Below, piece after piece: positions 29,805-38,133 of a DNA stretch of 64,000 bases. Origin of the DNA: Calidithermus roseus (GTDB lineage Bacteria > Deinococcota > Deinococci > Deinococcales > Thermaceae); NCBI RefSeq assembly GCF_003574095.1, contig NZ_QWLA01000001.1, positions 1-64,000 of the forward strand. Direction: 5' to 3'. The notes beneath the pieces are model-generated. The model had not been told where the DNA came from, did not search any database, and saw only the letters and a program-made list of their open reading frames with translations. How positions within the stretch are numbered: the first letter of the stretch is position 1; each line of letters starts with the position of its first letter. The position numbers were made by a program, and so were the translations under genes.

Positions 29805-32567
29805 TCAGGGGCGTCCGTAGAGCGGAAGGCCACTGGGGGGAAGGTTGAAGAACGTGTCCAGCGGCACGCTTATGCCGCTGAGGGCTTGGGTGGGCGTAGG
29901 GGAGCCGGTGCTGGCCAGTTGCGCAGCGCTGAAGCGGACGATCTGCCCGGTGCCGCCGCTCGAGAAGTAAGGCATACGGGGGTTCCACTGCAAGCGCTGC
30001 TGGAGGCTGACGCCGGAACGTGGCCTGTCGTCGCTGACCCAGAGGTTGCCCGCGTTGTCGAAGGCCAGGCCGATGGGCTGTACCCAGCTATTGTCGCTGC
30101 TGATCTTCACTGCGGGCGCACCGGCGTAAGAGCCCGTTCCGGGGCTGCACGAAGTGTCGCCGTCGCAATCGGGGGGGAGGCTGGAGGGGTCGAAGCGCGA
30201 GAGGAAATCACCCAGCTTGCTGGCGACCCACAGCCCGCCCGCGCTGTCGAAGGCCAGGCTGATGGGGCCGTGGAGGGAAGCTTTGTCGTTGCCGTTGAGG
30301 GTGTTGTCGTAGATGAGCAGGGCTGCTCGGCCAGAGTAGTATCCCGCGCTCCTGGAGAGCTGGCTCGAGCTGAACTTGAGCACCTGGCCCGGCGAATCCG
30401 AGCCTGTATCCGACGCATTGGTTCCGAAGAAAGCCACTACCCACAGGTTGCCGCTAGCGTCGAAGGCCAGGCCGGTTGGGGTGGTCATGGTGCCGCCGAA
30501 GTTCAGGATTTTGTACCTGGCGGGGCCCGTGTAGTTAGCGCTCAAGTCTCCAGCATCGAAGCGTAGGATCTGGTTGTAGAACTCGTCGGCCACCCACAGG
30601 TTGCCCGCGCTGTCGAAGGCCAGGGCGCGCGGGGTGCCCAGGTCGGGGCTGGTGATGGTCACCGCCGGACTGGGCGAGGGGCTGGCGAGGTCGGCGGCGC
30701 GGTACATGCGGATTTCGCCGCCGCTGCCCGAGGGCTCCGGCCCTATGCCCACCCAGAGGTTGCCCGCCTTGTCGAGCGCCATTCCCCGCGCCTTCTGTGA
30801 CCCGTTTGACAGGCCCAGGCTTACTGCTGTTTGCGTTCCTGCGCCCTGGTCATAGCCCAGCAGGCGGCTGGGGGGGTCGTCGCTGGGGTCTGATGGGGTG
30901 CCGTTGTTGCTGCCGTACTCGATGACCCAGAGCTTGCCCGAGCCATACTTGCCGTAGCTTACGCTGGCGCTGGCGCTACTCCCTGCCGTCACCGTCGCTG
31001 AAGTGTTGTTGCCCTGGTAGTACTCGTCCACGACGGACTGAGAGACCGTGACGCCGTTTACGCTCAGGGTGTAGGTGCCGGGTTGCTGGTCATCGAAGGT
31101 CGTGCTGGAGGTAATGGTCTGGTTGAGCCCCGGCCCACTCACGTTCACGCTGGCGTTGGTGCCCGTTGGCAGGCCATTAATCGTCACCACCAGCCGCCCG
31201 CTTACTGCCGTGTAGCCCACACTCACCGAAGCTGTCGCGCCCGCACTCACGGTCACCGGCGAGGAGTTCACGCTGCCGGTGTAGCGGCTGCCGTTCTCGA
31301 GAACATCGCTCGCAGCGATGATGTAGGTGCCGGGCTGGCGGTCATCGAAGGTGGCGCTGGCGGTGAGGTTCTGGCTGAAGCCGCCAGGGCCGCTCACGCT
31401 GACGTTCGCGTTGACTCCACCGGGCAGGCCGCTGACGTTCACCACCAGCCGCCCGGTGATCGCGCTGTAGCTGACGTCTACCAACGCCGTCGCACCCGCG
31501 GAGACCGTCACCGGCGAGGTCGTGACCGTGCCGGCGTAGCGGCTGCCGTCCTTGAGAACGTCGGCGGCGGTGACCGTGTAATTGCCAGGGGCCAGGCCGG
31601 TGCGGGTCTGTCTCGAGCCCACAGTAAAACTCCCGCTGGGGCCGCTGATGGTGATGGGTTTGCCGCTGCCCGAGGGAAGCCCGCTGACGTTCACCTGGAG
31701 ATTTCCGCTGCTGGCACTATAGGTCACGCTAACCGTCTTGGTGCTGGCTCCGGTCACGCTGACCGGCGATTCGCTCACCGTGCCCGCATAGGTAGTGCCC
31801 CCTGCGGTAAAGGAGTTGGCGCTGATGTTGTACTGCCCAATGGGGACTGCCAGGCTCTGGCTCGAGTCGCTGCTGAAGACAAGGGTCTGGCTGAAGCCTC
31901 CGTCTACCCCGTTCACGGTGACCGAAGCGCTGGCCCCGCTGGGGATACCGCTGACGCTGAGGGTCAGCTGGCCGTTGCTGGGCCCGTAGCTCACCTGAAT
32001 GCTCGCCGTGGCCCCTGCGCTTACCTTGACCGGGTTCGGATTAATCGAGGCGCCATAGTCAAAACCGTTCGCGCTCACCGTCGCCGCGTTGACGTTGTAA
32101 TCGCCGGGGGCTAGGCCGGTGAGGGTGGTGCTGGCCGTGACGTTCCGGCTGAACCCCCCAGGGCCGCTCACCGCGACGCTGGCGCCCGTGCCCTCAGGCA
32201 GGCCCGTGATGTTCACGGCCAGGCTGCCCGTGCTTGCCACGTAGTTCACGGTGGCTTCGGCCTGCTTTCCGCCTTCTACCTTGACGGAGACGTTACTGGC
32301 CGTGCCGCTGTAGGTATAACCCCCGGCGCTCACGTCCGATACGCTGATTTGGTAGGTGCCGCTGGAGAGGTTGTTCAGGATTTCGCTCTTCTTGACCTCT
32401 CTGCTATACCCCCCACCTTGCTTACTTACGGTCACCCTGGCGTCGGTCCCGGCCGGTAGGCCCGCGATGTTCACCTTGAGGCTGCCTGTTGTGGGCGTGC
32501 AGGCAACCAGAATGAGCGAGAGCAGGACCAGTAGTCTAAAGCTATAGCCATACTGCTGAATATTCAT
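29805..32567 (-). CDS. large secreted lipoprotein: six Ig-like repeats plus NHL-type propeller
   Basis: 920 aa. A lipoprotein signal (LLVLLSLILVAC, Cys23) is followed by six tandem beta-rich repeats of about 85 residues starting near 28, 114, 199, 288, 371 and 457. Each opens with a G-x-L-x-V-N-x-x-G-L-P pattern and ends V-S-A-G-A-T-A-x-V-x-V-x-Y. From about 543 the C-terminus is a beta-propeller of the NHL/SMP-30 kind, with blades ending GLAFDSAGNLWVA. This fits a surface-anchored stalk carrying a ligand-binding propeller; the ligand is unknown. ATG 32567 has GGAGG 7 nt upstream. Confidence 0.88.
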   Translation of the reverse strand: MNIQQYGYSFRLLVLLSLILVACTPTTGSLKVNIAGLPAGTDARVTVSKQGGGYSREVKKSEILNNLSSGTYQISVSDVSAGGYTYSGTASNVSVKVEGGKQAEATVNYVASTGSLAVNITGLPEGTGASVAVSGPGGFSRNVTASTTLTGLAPGDYNVNAATVSANGFDYGASINPNPVKVSAGATASIQVSYGPSNGQLTLSVSGIPSGASASVTVNGVDGGFSQTLVFSSDSSQSLAVPIGQYNISANSFTAGGTTYAGTVSESPVSVTGASTKTVSVTYSASSGNLQVNVSGLPSGSGKPITISGPSGSFTVGSRQTRTGLAPGNYTVTAADVLKDGSRYAGTVTTSPVTVSAGATALVDVSYSAITGRLVVNVSGLPGGVNANVSVSGPGGFSQNLTASATFDDRQPGTYIIAASDVLENGSRYTGSVNSSPVTVSAGATASVSVGYTAVSGRLVVTINGLPTGTNASVNVSGPGLNQTITSSTTFDDQQPGTYTLSVNGVTVSQSVVDEYYQGNNTSATVTAGSSASASVSYGKYGSGKLWVIEYGSNNGTPSDPSDDPPSRLLGYDQGAGTQTAVSLGLSNGSQKARGMALDKAGNLWVGIGPEPSGSGGEIRMYRAADLASPSPSPAVTITSPDLGTPRALAFDSAGNLWVADEFYNQILRFDAGDLSANYTGPARYKILNFGGTMTTPTGLAFDASGNLWVVAFFGTNASDTGSDSPGQVLKFSSSQLSRSAGYYSGRAALLIYDNTLNGNDKASLHGPISLAFDSAGGLWVASKLGDFLSRFDPSSLPPDCDGDTSCSPGTGSYAGAPAVKISSDNSWVQPIGLAFDNAGNLWVSDDRPRSGVSLQQRLQWNPRMPYFSSGGTGQIVRFSAAQLASTGSPTPTQALSGISVPLDTFFNLPPSGLPLYGRP
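30932..32486 (-). repeat. six in-gene tandem repeats of about 255 bp
   Basis: The DNA encoding the six Ig-like units. Units 5 and 6 are the most alike (shared FDDRQPGTY / FDDQQPGTY and SSPVTVSAGATASV blocks), suggesting recent duplication. The last unit has a short insert (VVDEYYQGNN). Confidence 0.75.
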
Positions 32568-32629
32568 CCAGAAGCCTCCGTGGCTTAGAGATTAGAGGCG
32601 CTGGCGTGAAGGAACAGTTACCTCGTGGC

Positions 32630-32673
32630 ACGGCTCCAGGAGTTTGCTCCTGCCTGACCAGGCAGCTTTTTTC
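32630..32673. promoter_or_regulatory. structured leader / possible plus-strand terminator
   Basis: Two adjacent perfect inverted repeats: CAGGAG-tttg-CTCCTG and CTGCCTG-ac-CAGGCAG, then CTTTTTT on the plus strand. On the minus strand they lie in the long leader of the large lipoprotein gene; on the plus strand they form a terminator with no gene upstream of it. Confidence 0.45.
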
Positions 32674-32747
32674 GTATGTTTCCGATCTATCGAAACGGCC
32701 AAATAACGGCGTTAATTACGTTACGTGTGCCCTCGGTTTACGAAGAA

Positions 32748-32765
32748 ACCCCGCTGCGGCGGGGT
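32748..32765 (-). terminator. terminator of the small membrane protein gene
   Basis: Perfect 7-bp stem ACCCCGC/GCGGGGT, 4-nt loop, followed on the minus strand by TTTCTTCG. Confidence 0.7.
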
Positions 32766-32783
32766 CGAGGTCGGTGTCTATGC

Positions 32784-32996
32784 TCAGCCCAGGGCGTTGT
32801 GGGCCTTTCCCAACATCAGCATGGCCCCGATCGTGGCTGCCGAGAGGATGATGAGGACCAGGGCGAAGCCGATGTAGCGCAGGTCGGCGCCCTCGCCCTC
32901 GACGTTGACACTCCTGGGGTTGATGGCCAGGTAGATCAGGCTGGTGACCAGGATCGAACCGATGACGAAGATCAGGGTAAAAACCGCGCCAAGCAT
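32784..32996 (-). CDS. small two-helix membrane protein
   Basis: 70 aa. Two membrane segments (LGAVFTLIFVIGSILVTSLIYLAI and IGFALVLIILSAATIGAMLML) flank a short polar loop NPRSVNVEGEGADLRY. I do not recognise a family. ATG 32996 is supported by AGGAGG 4 nt upstream, and the gene has its own downstream terminator, so it is a real gene despite its size. Confidence 0.75.
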   Translation of the reverse strand: MLGAVFTLIFVIGSILVTSLIYLAINPRSVNVEGEGADLRYIGFALVLIILSAATIGAMLMLGKAHNALG

Positions 32997-33004
32997 CAAG
33001 CCTC

Positions 33005-33616
33005 CTAGACATTCAAACGCCAGACCCGCAACAGGGCCTGGAGGGTTGTGTCCAATCCTACCAGTCCCACGCCGTAGGTGGGAATGCCCCGTTCCCAACC
33101 GTACGCGCCCAGTGCCGGGCCGGGGATTTGTGGCAGGTCGGTCTCGAGTTCACCCTTCCAGGCCCGTCTGGCCGGGACTTCCCGGTAGCGCAGCCCGGTG
33201 GGCGCTTCCACCTCGATAGCTTCAGCATCACCATCGGGATCGGGGTCGGTTGGGGTAAAGCTCGAGCCCACCCCCTCCCCCTCGGTCAGGATGAGCGCGC
33301 GGCGAGGGCGAACCCACTCCAGCGCCCGCTGAAAGGGCGTGCCGTGCCCTCCCGAAGCATCCAGGCCCAGCACGATGCGACCCTTGTACTCCAGGCCCCG
33401 CAGCGCGCGGATCACGGCCTCGCCCCACTCCCTGGGGGCCCACAGCAGCAGGGTCTCGCCGCCATAGTGCCCCTCGAGCCAGGCGTAGAAACTGCCCAAC
33501 TCGTCGTATCCGGTGCGGACGTGCCGCGCCAGGATCTCCTCCAGCCAGGCGGAGCTGCTAGGGCCGGAAGATTCCTCGGAAGCCAGAGCCTCTTTCACCA
33601 AGCGGGCCTCCGTCAT
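33005..33616 (-). CDS. protein of unknown function
   Basis: A 203-aa acidic soluble protein. Visible are a helical N-terminus (EARLVKEALASEESS), a central alpha/beta stretch (GETLLLWAPREWGEAVIRALRG then GRIVLGLDASGGHGTP), and a C-terminus GIPTYGVGLVGLDTTLQALLRVW. The last part faintly recalls the IPT-GVG and final helix of M20/M28/M42 metallopeptidases, but no metal ligands are evident, so it may be a degenerate relative or unrelated. ATG 33616 is the best start; further upstream is a word-patch repeat. It precedes the small membrane gene by 8 nt and is probably co-transcribed with it. Confidence 0.65.
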   Translation of the reverse strand: MTEARLVKEALASEESSGPSSSAWLEEILARHVRTGYDELGSFYAWLEGHYGGETLLLWAPREWGEAVIRALRGLEYKGRIVLGLDASGGHGTPFQRALEWVRPRRALILTEGEGVGSSFTPTDPDPDGDAEAIEVEAPTGLRYREVPARRAWKGELETDLPQIPGPALGAYGWERGIPTYGVGLVGLDTTLQALLRVWRLNV

Positions 33617-33654
33617 TGCCGTGTTATGCTCTTCGGCCTCGAGCACAGCCACAG

Positions 33655-33764
33655 CATAAGACGCCGAAGGCCAAACGCCAAACGCAAGACGCAGGATGCC
33701 GAGGGTCGGTGGCCTTCGACGCTTGGCGTCTTTCAGCCACCGACCCTCGACCCTTGACCTGCCG
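33655..33764. repeat. intergenic word-patch repeat
   Basis: CCAAACGCCAAACGCAAGACGC, the pair GACGCTTGGCGTC and CACCGACCCTCGACCC. It fills the space between two divergent genes. Confidence 0.5.
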
Positions 33765-33770
33765 TATGAT
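33765..33770 (+). promoter_or_regulatory. -10 box (TATGAT) of the metallophosphoesterase gene
   Basis: TATGAT, 8 nt upstream of the GTG start. Confidence 0.5.
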
Positions 33771-33778
33771 GTGTCACT

Positions 33779-34510
33779 GTGCGTTACCTGATCCTCTCCG
33801 ACCTGCACGGTAACTGGGCTGCCCTCGAGGCCATCGTGCGCGAGGCCAGGGACTGGGAGCGGGTTCTTTTTCTAGGGGACGCGGTGGGCTATTATCCCGA
33901 TGCCGAGCGGGTGGTGTCGTGGTTGGCCTCGCACGATGCCATTGGAGTGCTGGGCAACCACGACGCCTGGATGCTGTCGCTGGGCTCCTTGGATGTCGAG
34001 GGGCCCATCCTCGAGATCATCGCCTGGCAGGCCGAGCGCATGAGTGCCGCCAGCCACGCCTACCTCTCCAAATTGCCCATGGCCGCCAACGTGGAAGGGG
34101 CCTTGCTGGTGCACGGCAGTCCCTGTGATCCCATGCAGTACCTCGACGACCTCGAGCTCGCCCGCCAGGGCTTCGACTGCACGGCGGCCCGCTGGGTCTT
34201 CCACGGCCACACTCACCTGGCGGGAGCCTACCTCTCCCTCGACGGCCCCAACGGCCAGTGGGTGCGCTACCAGCGCTACACCAACGGCGGCGAGCTCATC
34301 TTAGCCCCCAAGGTCCGGGCCATCGTTAACCCCGGCTCAGTAGGGCAACCCCGCGACGGCACGCCGGGAGCTGCTTATGCCATCTGGGACAGCGAGGAGG
34401 ATCTCGTCGAGTTCTACCGCGTGACCTACGACCTCAAGCAGGTATTGCGCCGTATCGAGGAAGTGGGCTTTCCCAACTGGCTTTACGAGCGGCTGCTGCA
34501 CGGGAAATAA
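33779..34510 (+). CDS. metallophosphoesterase (YfcE/MJ0936-like)
   Basis: A 243-aa calcineurin-type phosphoesterase with the complete dimetal motif set in order: ILSDLHGNW (DxH), FLGDAVGY (GD), GVLGNHDAW (GNHD), LLVHGSP (H) and FHGHTHLA (GHTH), followed by VNPGSVGQPRDG, typical of small phosphodiesterases. Phosphodiester or phosphomonoester substrates are possible; the natural one is not known. GTG 33779 follows a TATGAT box by 8 nt. Confidence 0.9.
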   Translation: MRYLILSDLHGNWAALEAIVREARDWERVLFLGDAVGYYPDAERVVSWLASHDAIGVLGNHDAWMLSLGSLDVEGPILEIIAWQAERMSAASHAYLSKLPMAANVEGALLVHGSPCDPMQYLDDLELARQGFDCTAARWVFHGHTHLAGAYLSLDGPNGQWVRYQRYTNGGELILAPKVRAIVNPGSVGQPRDGTPGAAYAIWDSEEDLVEFYRVTYDLKQVLRRIEEVGFPNWLYERLLHGK

Positions 34511-34579
34511 ACCGTCGATAGCCGATGGCTCATATCAGGCACGCTGACCTCAAAGGCACTTTCGCAATGGAGACCGCAG

Positions 34580-35476
34580 TTGAAGCCTTCGATCCTGGGA
34601 CATGAGCACATCCTGCGGCTGCTGCCGAGCCTCAGCAGCCAGAGCCTGCTGTTTACCGGCCCGGAAGGGGTGGGGCGGCGGGCGGTAGCGCGGTGGTACG
34701 CCTACGGCCTCAACTGCGCTAAGGGGTTTCCAGGCTGCGGTGACTGCGCTTCCTGCCGCCTGGAGGAGCACACCGACTACCTCGAGATCGCCCCCGAGGC
34801 CCAGACCAAGACCGGGCGCAAAGCCCGCAACCTGCAAATCCGGCTCGAGCAGATCGCCCCGCGCGAGGAGGGCGGCGAGAGCCTGCTGGAGTGGCTTTCG
34901 ACCTATCCCCGCTTCCGGGCCAAGGTGGCGGTGATCGACGGGGCCCACCTGCTCAACGAGCCCGCGGCCAACGCGCTGCTGAAGGTGCTCGAGGAGCCCC
35001 CCACCTACGCCCGTCTCGTCCTCATCGCGCCCAGCCGCGAACTGGTGCTGCCCACCCTGGCCTCGCGCTCGCTCGAGCTGGCCTTCGGCCCCCTGCCCGA
35101 GGAGACGCTGCACGGCCTCACCCGCGACCCCGAAATCCTGGCCTACGCCGAGGGCAGCGCGGGGCGGGTGCGCTGGGCGCTCGACAACCCGGCCCTCTTC
35201 AACCAGCTCGTGGGGCGGGCTCAGGGGGTGCTCGAGAGCCTGGCGAAAGGCCCCGCCCAGACCCTCGAGGCCCTGGGGCCGCTGCTCGAGACCGAAGGCG
35301 GCCTGAACTACCTGGCCCGCAAGCTGGGGCAGTCCCTTCCCCCCGAGGATCCGCGACGCGCGGCGGCCCTGCTCGCCATCCACCAGGCCCAGGAGGCCCT
35401 GAGCGCTTACGTCGGCGAGGACCTGGTGCTGAGCTGGCTGGGTCTGCGGCTGTGGTCGGTGATGGCCGAGCGCTGA
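34580..35476 (+). CDS. holB: DNA polymerase III subunit delta prime
   Basis: A clamp-loader subunit. The N-terminal AAA+ module opens with SLLFTGPEGVGRRAVARW, a degenerate P-loop with Arg in place of the Walker Lys, as expected for the non-hydrolysing delta prime. The four zinc Cys are in NCAKGFPGCGDCASC, and ANALLKVLEEPP and ASRSLELAF complete the family signature. TTG 34580 (298 aa) has GGAG 7 nt upstream; a nearby ATG is out of frame. ricT follows, as in Bacillus. Confidence 0.93.
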   Translation: MKPSILGHEHILRLLPSLSSQSLLFTGPEGVGRRAVARWYAYGLNCAKGFPGCGDCASCRLEEHTDYLEIAPEAQTKTGRKARNLQIRLEQIAPREEGGESLLEWLSTYPRFRAKVAVIDGAHLLNEPAANALLKVLEEPPTYARLVLIAPSRELVLPTLASRSLELAFGPLPEETLHGLTRDPEILAYAEGSAGRVRWALDNPALFNQLVGRAQGVLESLAKGPAQTLEALGPLLETEGGLNYLARKLGQSLPPEDPRRAAALLAIHQAQEALSAYVGEDLVLSWLGLRLWSVMAER

Positions 35477-35571
35477 AGTTGTAGAGTGAAAGACATCAGA
35501 CTCTGGTCTGTCAACTGCTCTGGAGCCCGCCTGCTGGCTCAGAGTGTCCAAAGCGAGGAGGATCGGCATCA

Positions 35572-36348
35572 ATGGACTGCGTAGGCGTCCGTTTCAATCA
35601 CGGCCCAAAACTCTACGACTACAGCTTCAGCGGGGAACCCCCCGCGCAGGGGAGCTGGGTGGTGGTCAGCACGCCCAGGGGCCTCGAGCTGGGCAAGGTG
35701 CGCACCGCGCCCCGGGCGGGACGGCCCCAAGGCGAGGTGGTGCGCCAGGCTAGCCCGCAGGACCTCGAGACCGCCAGCAAGCTGCGCGAGCGCGCCGAGG
35801 ACCTCAAGTGGTGGCTCAAGGCCAAGTTCCGTCGGGAAAACGTCCCGGCCAAGCTGCTGGGCTGCGAGTTCACCCTCGACGGCAACCACCTCTCGGTGCA
35901 CTACTCCGCCGAGGAGCGCGTGGACCTGCGCCGCTGGGTGGGGGAGATCTCCCGGCTGGCGGGTGCGCGCGTGGAGTTCTTAGCGCTGGGCCCGCGCGAC
36001 CAGACCGCCTACCTGGGCACGCTGGGGGCTTGCGGCATGGAGTCGTGCTGCTCGACCCACCTGCAAGACTTCGCCCAGGTCTCCATCAAGATGGCCAGGG
36101 ACCAGCAGCTCCCGCTGTCGCCCGAGAAGATTTCCGGCCCCTGCGGGCGCTTGCTGTGCTGCTTGCAGTACGAGCACGAGCTGTACCAGGAGTTGCTGGC
36201 GGGATTGCCCAAGAAGAACGCCAAGGTGTGCACCATCCACGACGTGTGCGGCAAGGTGGTCAAGCTCAACCCGCTGGCCCAGACCGTGGACATGATCACC
36301 GAGGAGGGCAGCCTGGTCACGGCCCACAAGGACGAGCTGCGGCGCTGA
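35572..36348 (+). CDS. ricT: RicT / PSP1-domain protein (YaaT)
   Basis: A PSP1 C-terminal-domain protein, in Bacillus part of the RicA-RicF-RicT complex that binds 4Fe-4S clusters and assists RNase Y mRNA processing. The cluster-type cysteines are seen in GACGMESCCSTH and GPCGRLLCCLQYEH. The N-terminal half has the PSP1 core (GVRFNHGPKLYDY; LERAEDLKWWLK-type helix). The holB-ricT order is conserved with Firmicutes. ATG 35572 has GAGGAGG 10 nt upstream. Confidence 0.92.
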   Translation: MDCVGVRFNHGPKLYDYSFSGEPPAQGSWVVVSTPRGLELGKVRTAPRAGRPQGEVVRQASPQDLETASKLRERAEDLKWWLKAKFRRENVPAKLLGCEFTLDGNHLSVHYSAEERVDLRRWVGEISRLAGARVEFLALGPRDQTAYLGTLGACGMESCCSTHLQDFAQVSIKMARDQQLPLSPEKISGPCGRLLCCLQYEHELYQELLAGLPKKNAKVCTIHDVCGKVVKLNPLAQTVDMITEEGSLVTAHKDELRR

Positions 36349-36363
36349 GGCGGGTGCGGGCGG

Positions 36364-36972
36364 GTGTCGGCGGCGTGGCTGTGGATCGGCCTGGGGGGCT
36401 TTTCCCTGCTGGGCCTGCTGGCGGCGGAGGTGCGCCGGCGGCCCCTGGCGCGGGCGGCTTCCAAGGTGGCCTGTTCGCTGGGCTTCATCCTGCTGGCTCT
36501 GTCACAGGGCCTCGAGGGCCGTTTCGCCCAGTGGGTGTTCGCCGGGCTGGTGCTCTCGGCTTTGGGCGACGTTTTTCTGATCTTTCCATCGGGGCGGGCC
36601 TTCCTGGCGGGGCTGGTCGCCTTTTTGCTGGCGCACCTGGCCTACGTGGGGGCCTTCGCCGCCGAGGGAAGCCCCGGCCCGTGGGCCTTCGCGCTGGTGC
36701 TGGGCGTGGGGCTGGGGGTCGTGCGCTGGCTGTGGCCGCACCTCGAGGGCTGGCGCGTCCCGGTGCTGGCCTACGCCGCCGTCATCAGCGTGATGCTGCT
36801 CTTCGCCCTGGCGGCAGGCCGCCCGGAGGCCCGGCTGGGGGCGCTGCTGTTCTACCTCTCCGACCTCTTCGTGGCCCGCGAGCGCTTCGTGCGCTCGGAG
36901 GTGCTCAACCCGCTGCTGGGGCTGCCGCTGTACTACGCGGCCCAGTACCTGCTGGCGCTGTCGGTGGGCTGA
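36364..36972 (+). CDS. YhhN/TMEM86-family lysoplasmalogenase
   Basis: A 202-aa membrane protein with about seven or eight hydrophobic helices. The family marks are the S-K-V-A-C-S segment, LSALGDVFLIFP, and LGALLFYLSDLFVARERF, whose acidic residues are the proposed catalytic ones for vinyl-ether lysolipid cleavage in TMEM86 relatives. The GTG start at 36364 is 15 nt after ricT; likely the same transcript. Confidence 0.82.
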   Translation: MSAAWLWIGLGGFSLLGLLAAEVRRRPLARAASKVACSLGFILLALSQGLEGRFAQWVFAGLVLSALGDVFLIFPSGRAFLAGLVAFLLAHLAYVGAFAAEGSPGPWAFALVLGVGLGVVRWLWPHLEGWRVPVLAYAAVISVMLLFALAAGRPEARLGALLFYLSDLFVARERFVRSEVLNPLLGLPLYYAAQYLLALSVG

Positions 36973-37008
36973 GCTCGAGCGGGCCTTGCCCGAGCCGCCG
37001 GGCTGGCG

Positions 37009-37014
37009 TAGGCT
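37009..37014 (+). promoter_or_regulatory. -10 box (TAGGCT) of the Nudix gene
   Basis: TAGGCT, 9 nt upstream of the ATG at 37024. The same box plus TTTAGGG precedes the lipoprotein gene at 48279. Confidence 0.4.
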
Positions 37015-37023
37015 TTAGGGCCT

Positions 37024-37512
37024 ATGGCTGAGATTCCTGAGCAGGGGGTAGCCCCTACCTACTTCGCCGCGCAGGGGGTGCGCTTCATCTACCGGGTGGC
37101 CGGGATCGCCCTTCAGCACGGCCAAATTTTGCTGCACCGGGGATTGGAGGACGACTTCTGGGCGCTGCCTGGCGGGCGGGTGGAGGCCCTCGAGACCGCC
37201 CAGCAGGCCCTGCGGCGCGAGATGCGCGAGGAGTTGGGGCTCGAGGCCCAGACCGGCCCGCTGCTCTTCGTGGTCGAGAACCTGTTCGACCATCGGGGAC
37301 GCGCCCATCACGAGGTGGGGCTCTACTTCGCGATGAGCCTGCCGGACTTCTGGGAGGGGGAGCGGCGCGGGAGCGAGAGACACACCCACCTGCTGTACCG
37401 CTGGTTCCCCCAGGACCAGATGCCGCGCCTGCCGGTGCGGCCCCGTTTCCTGCGCGAGGGCCTCACGCGGCTACCCGATCACCCGCGCCACGTGGTCGAG
37501 CTCGAGCCCTGA
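37024..37512 (+). CDS. Nudix hydrolase
   Basis: 162 aa with a perfect Nudix box, GGRVEALETAQQALRREM then REELGL (G-x5-E-x7-REUxEExGU). It hydrolyses a nucleoside diphosphate linked to some other moiety; the substrate cannot be read from sequence. The last 14 codons overlap, tail to tail, the 3' end of the GGDEF gene on the other strand. Confidence 0.9.
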   Translation: MAEIPEQGVAPTYFAAQGVRFIYRVAGIALQHGQILLHRGLEDDFWALPGGRVEALETAQQALRREMREELGLEAQTGPLLFVVENLFDHRGRAHHEVGLYFAMSLPDFWEGERRGSERHTHLLYRWFPQDQMPRLPVRPRFLREGLTRLPDHPRHVVELEP

Positions 37513-38073
37513 CCCCTCGGCGCAGGCCCGGTCGCCCCCGGCCCGCTTGGCCCGGTAGTGCAGGGCGTCGGCGCGCTCGAGCAGTTCCGCCGCGCTCTCG
37601 CCCGGCCGGTACGCCGCCACCCCCAGGCTGATGCTCAGGCGGCAGGCAGGGACGGGCTCGAGGGCGCTCACCGCCTTGCGCAGCCGCTGGGCGATGGTCT
37701 CGGCGGCCAGGAGGAGGGTGCCCGGCAGCACCGCCACGAACTCCTCCCCGCCCCAGCGCCCCACCCAGTCGGAGCGCCGGAGCTTCTCCCGTGCCACGCG
37801 CGCCACCAGGCGCAGGGCCTTGTCGCCTGCCGCGTGCCCAAAGGTGTCGTTGACCCGTTTGAAGGCGTCGAGGTCGAAGAGGACGAGGCACAGGGGCTCG
37901 CCGGAGCGCTCGGCCAGGGTGAGTTCGCGCGCGAGCGCCCGCTCGAGGCCCCGCCGGTTGGGGAGGCCGGTGAGGGAGTCGGTGCAGGACTGCTCCAGCA
38001 CCCGCAGGTACGCCACCCTCCACCCGGCGCTAGCGATCAATGCGCCCAGCAACAAACCTCCCACCCACTCCAT
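37471..38073 (-). CDS. diguanylate cyclase, single N-terminal membrane helix
   Basis: 200 aa. A short membrane helix (VGGLLLGALIASAGW) is followed directly by a complete GGDEF domain: DSLTGLPNRRG, FDLDAFKRVNDTFGHAAGD and the active-site GGEEF. An RRSD inhibitory-site motif lies 5 residues upstream of GGEEF, so it should make c-di-GMP under product control. No sensory domain is present. ATG 38073 has GGAGG 7 nt upstream. Its last 14 codons overlap the convergent Nudix gene by 42 nt. Confidence 0.9.
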   Translation of the reverse strand: MEWVGGLLLGALIASAGWRVAYLRVLEQSCTDSLTGLPNRRGLERALARELTLAERSGEPLCLVLFDLDAFKRVNDTFGHAAGDKALRLVARVAREKLRRSDWVGRWGGEEFVAVLPGTLLLAAETIAQRLRKAVSALEPVPACRLSISLGVAAYRPGESAAELLERADALHYRAKRAGGDRACAEGSGLELDHVARVIG

Positions 38074-38133
38074 CTCCGAACCTCCTCCCAAACCTTACGC
38101 AGCCCACTCCCGCCCTGGATTGCGTGTCGGGCG

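Noticed and set aside
31083-32114. 343-codon plus-strand frame opposite the large lipoprotein
   Set aside because: Low-complexity antisense of the repeat region; the minus strand has a lipoprotein signal, a ribosome-binding site and consistent domains.
30932-32486. CRISPR-like array
   Set aside because: The repeats are about 255 bp, in frame, diverged and protein-coding; no short identical repeats with unique spacers occur in the window.
32630-32673. c-di-GMP-I riboswitch before the lipoprotein
   Set aside because: It has GCAAAC and a poly-A run but lacks the CGCAAAGCC core and GAAA tetraloop; kept only as an unassigned structured leader.
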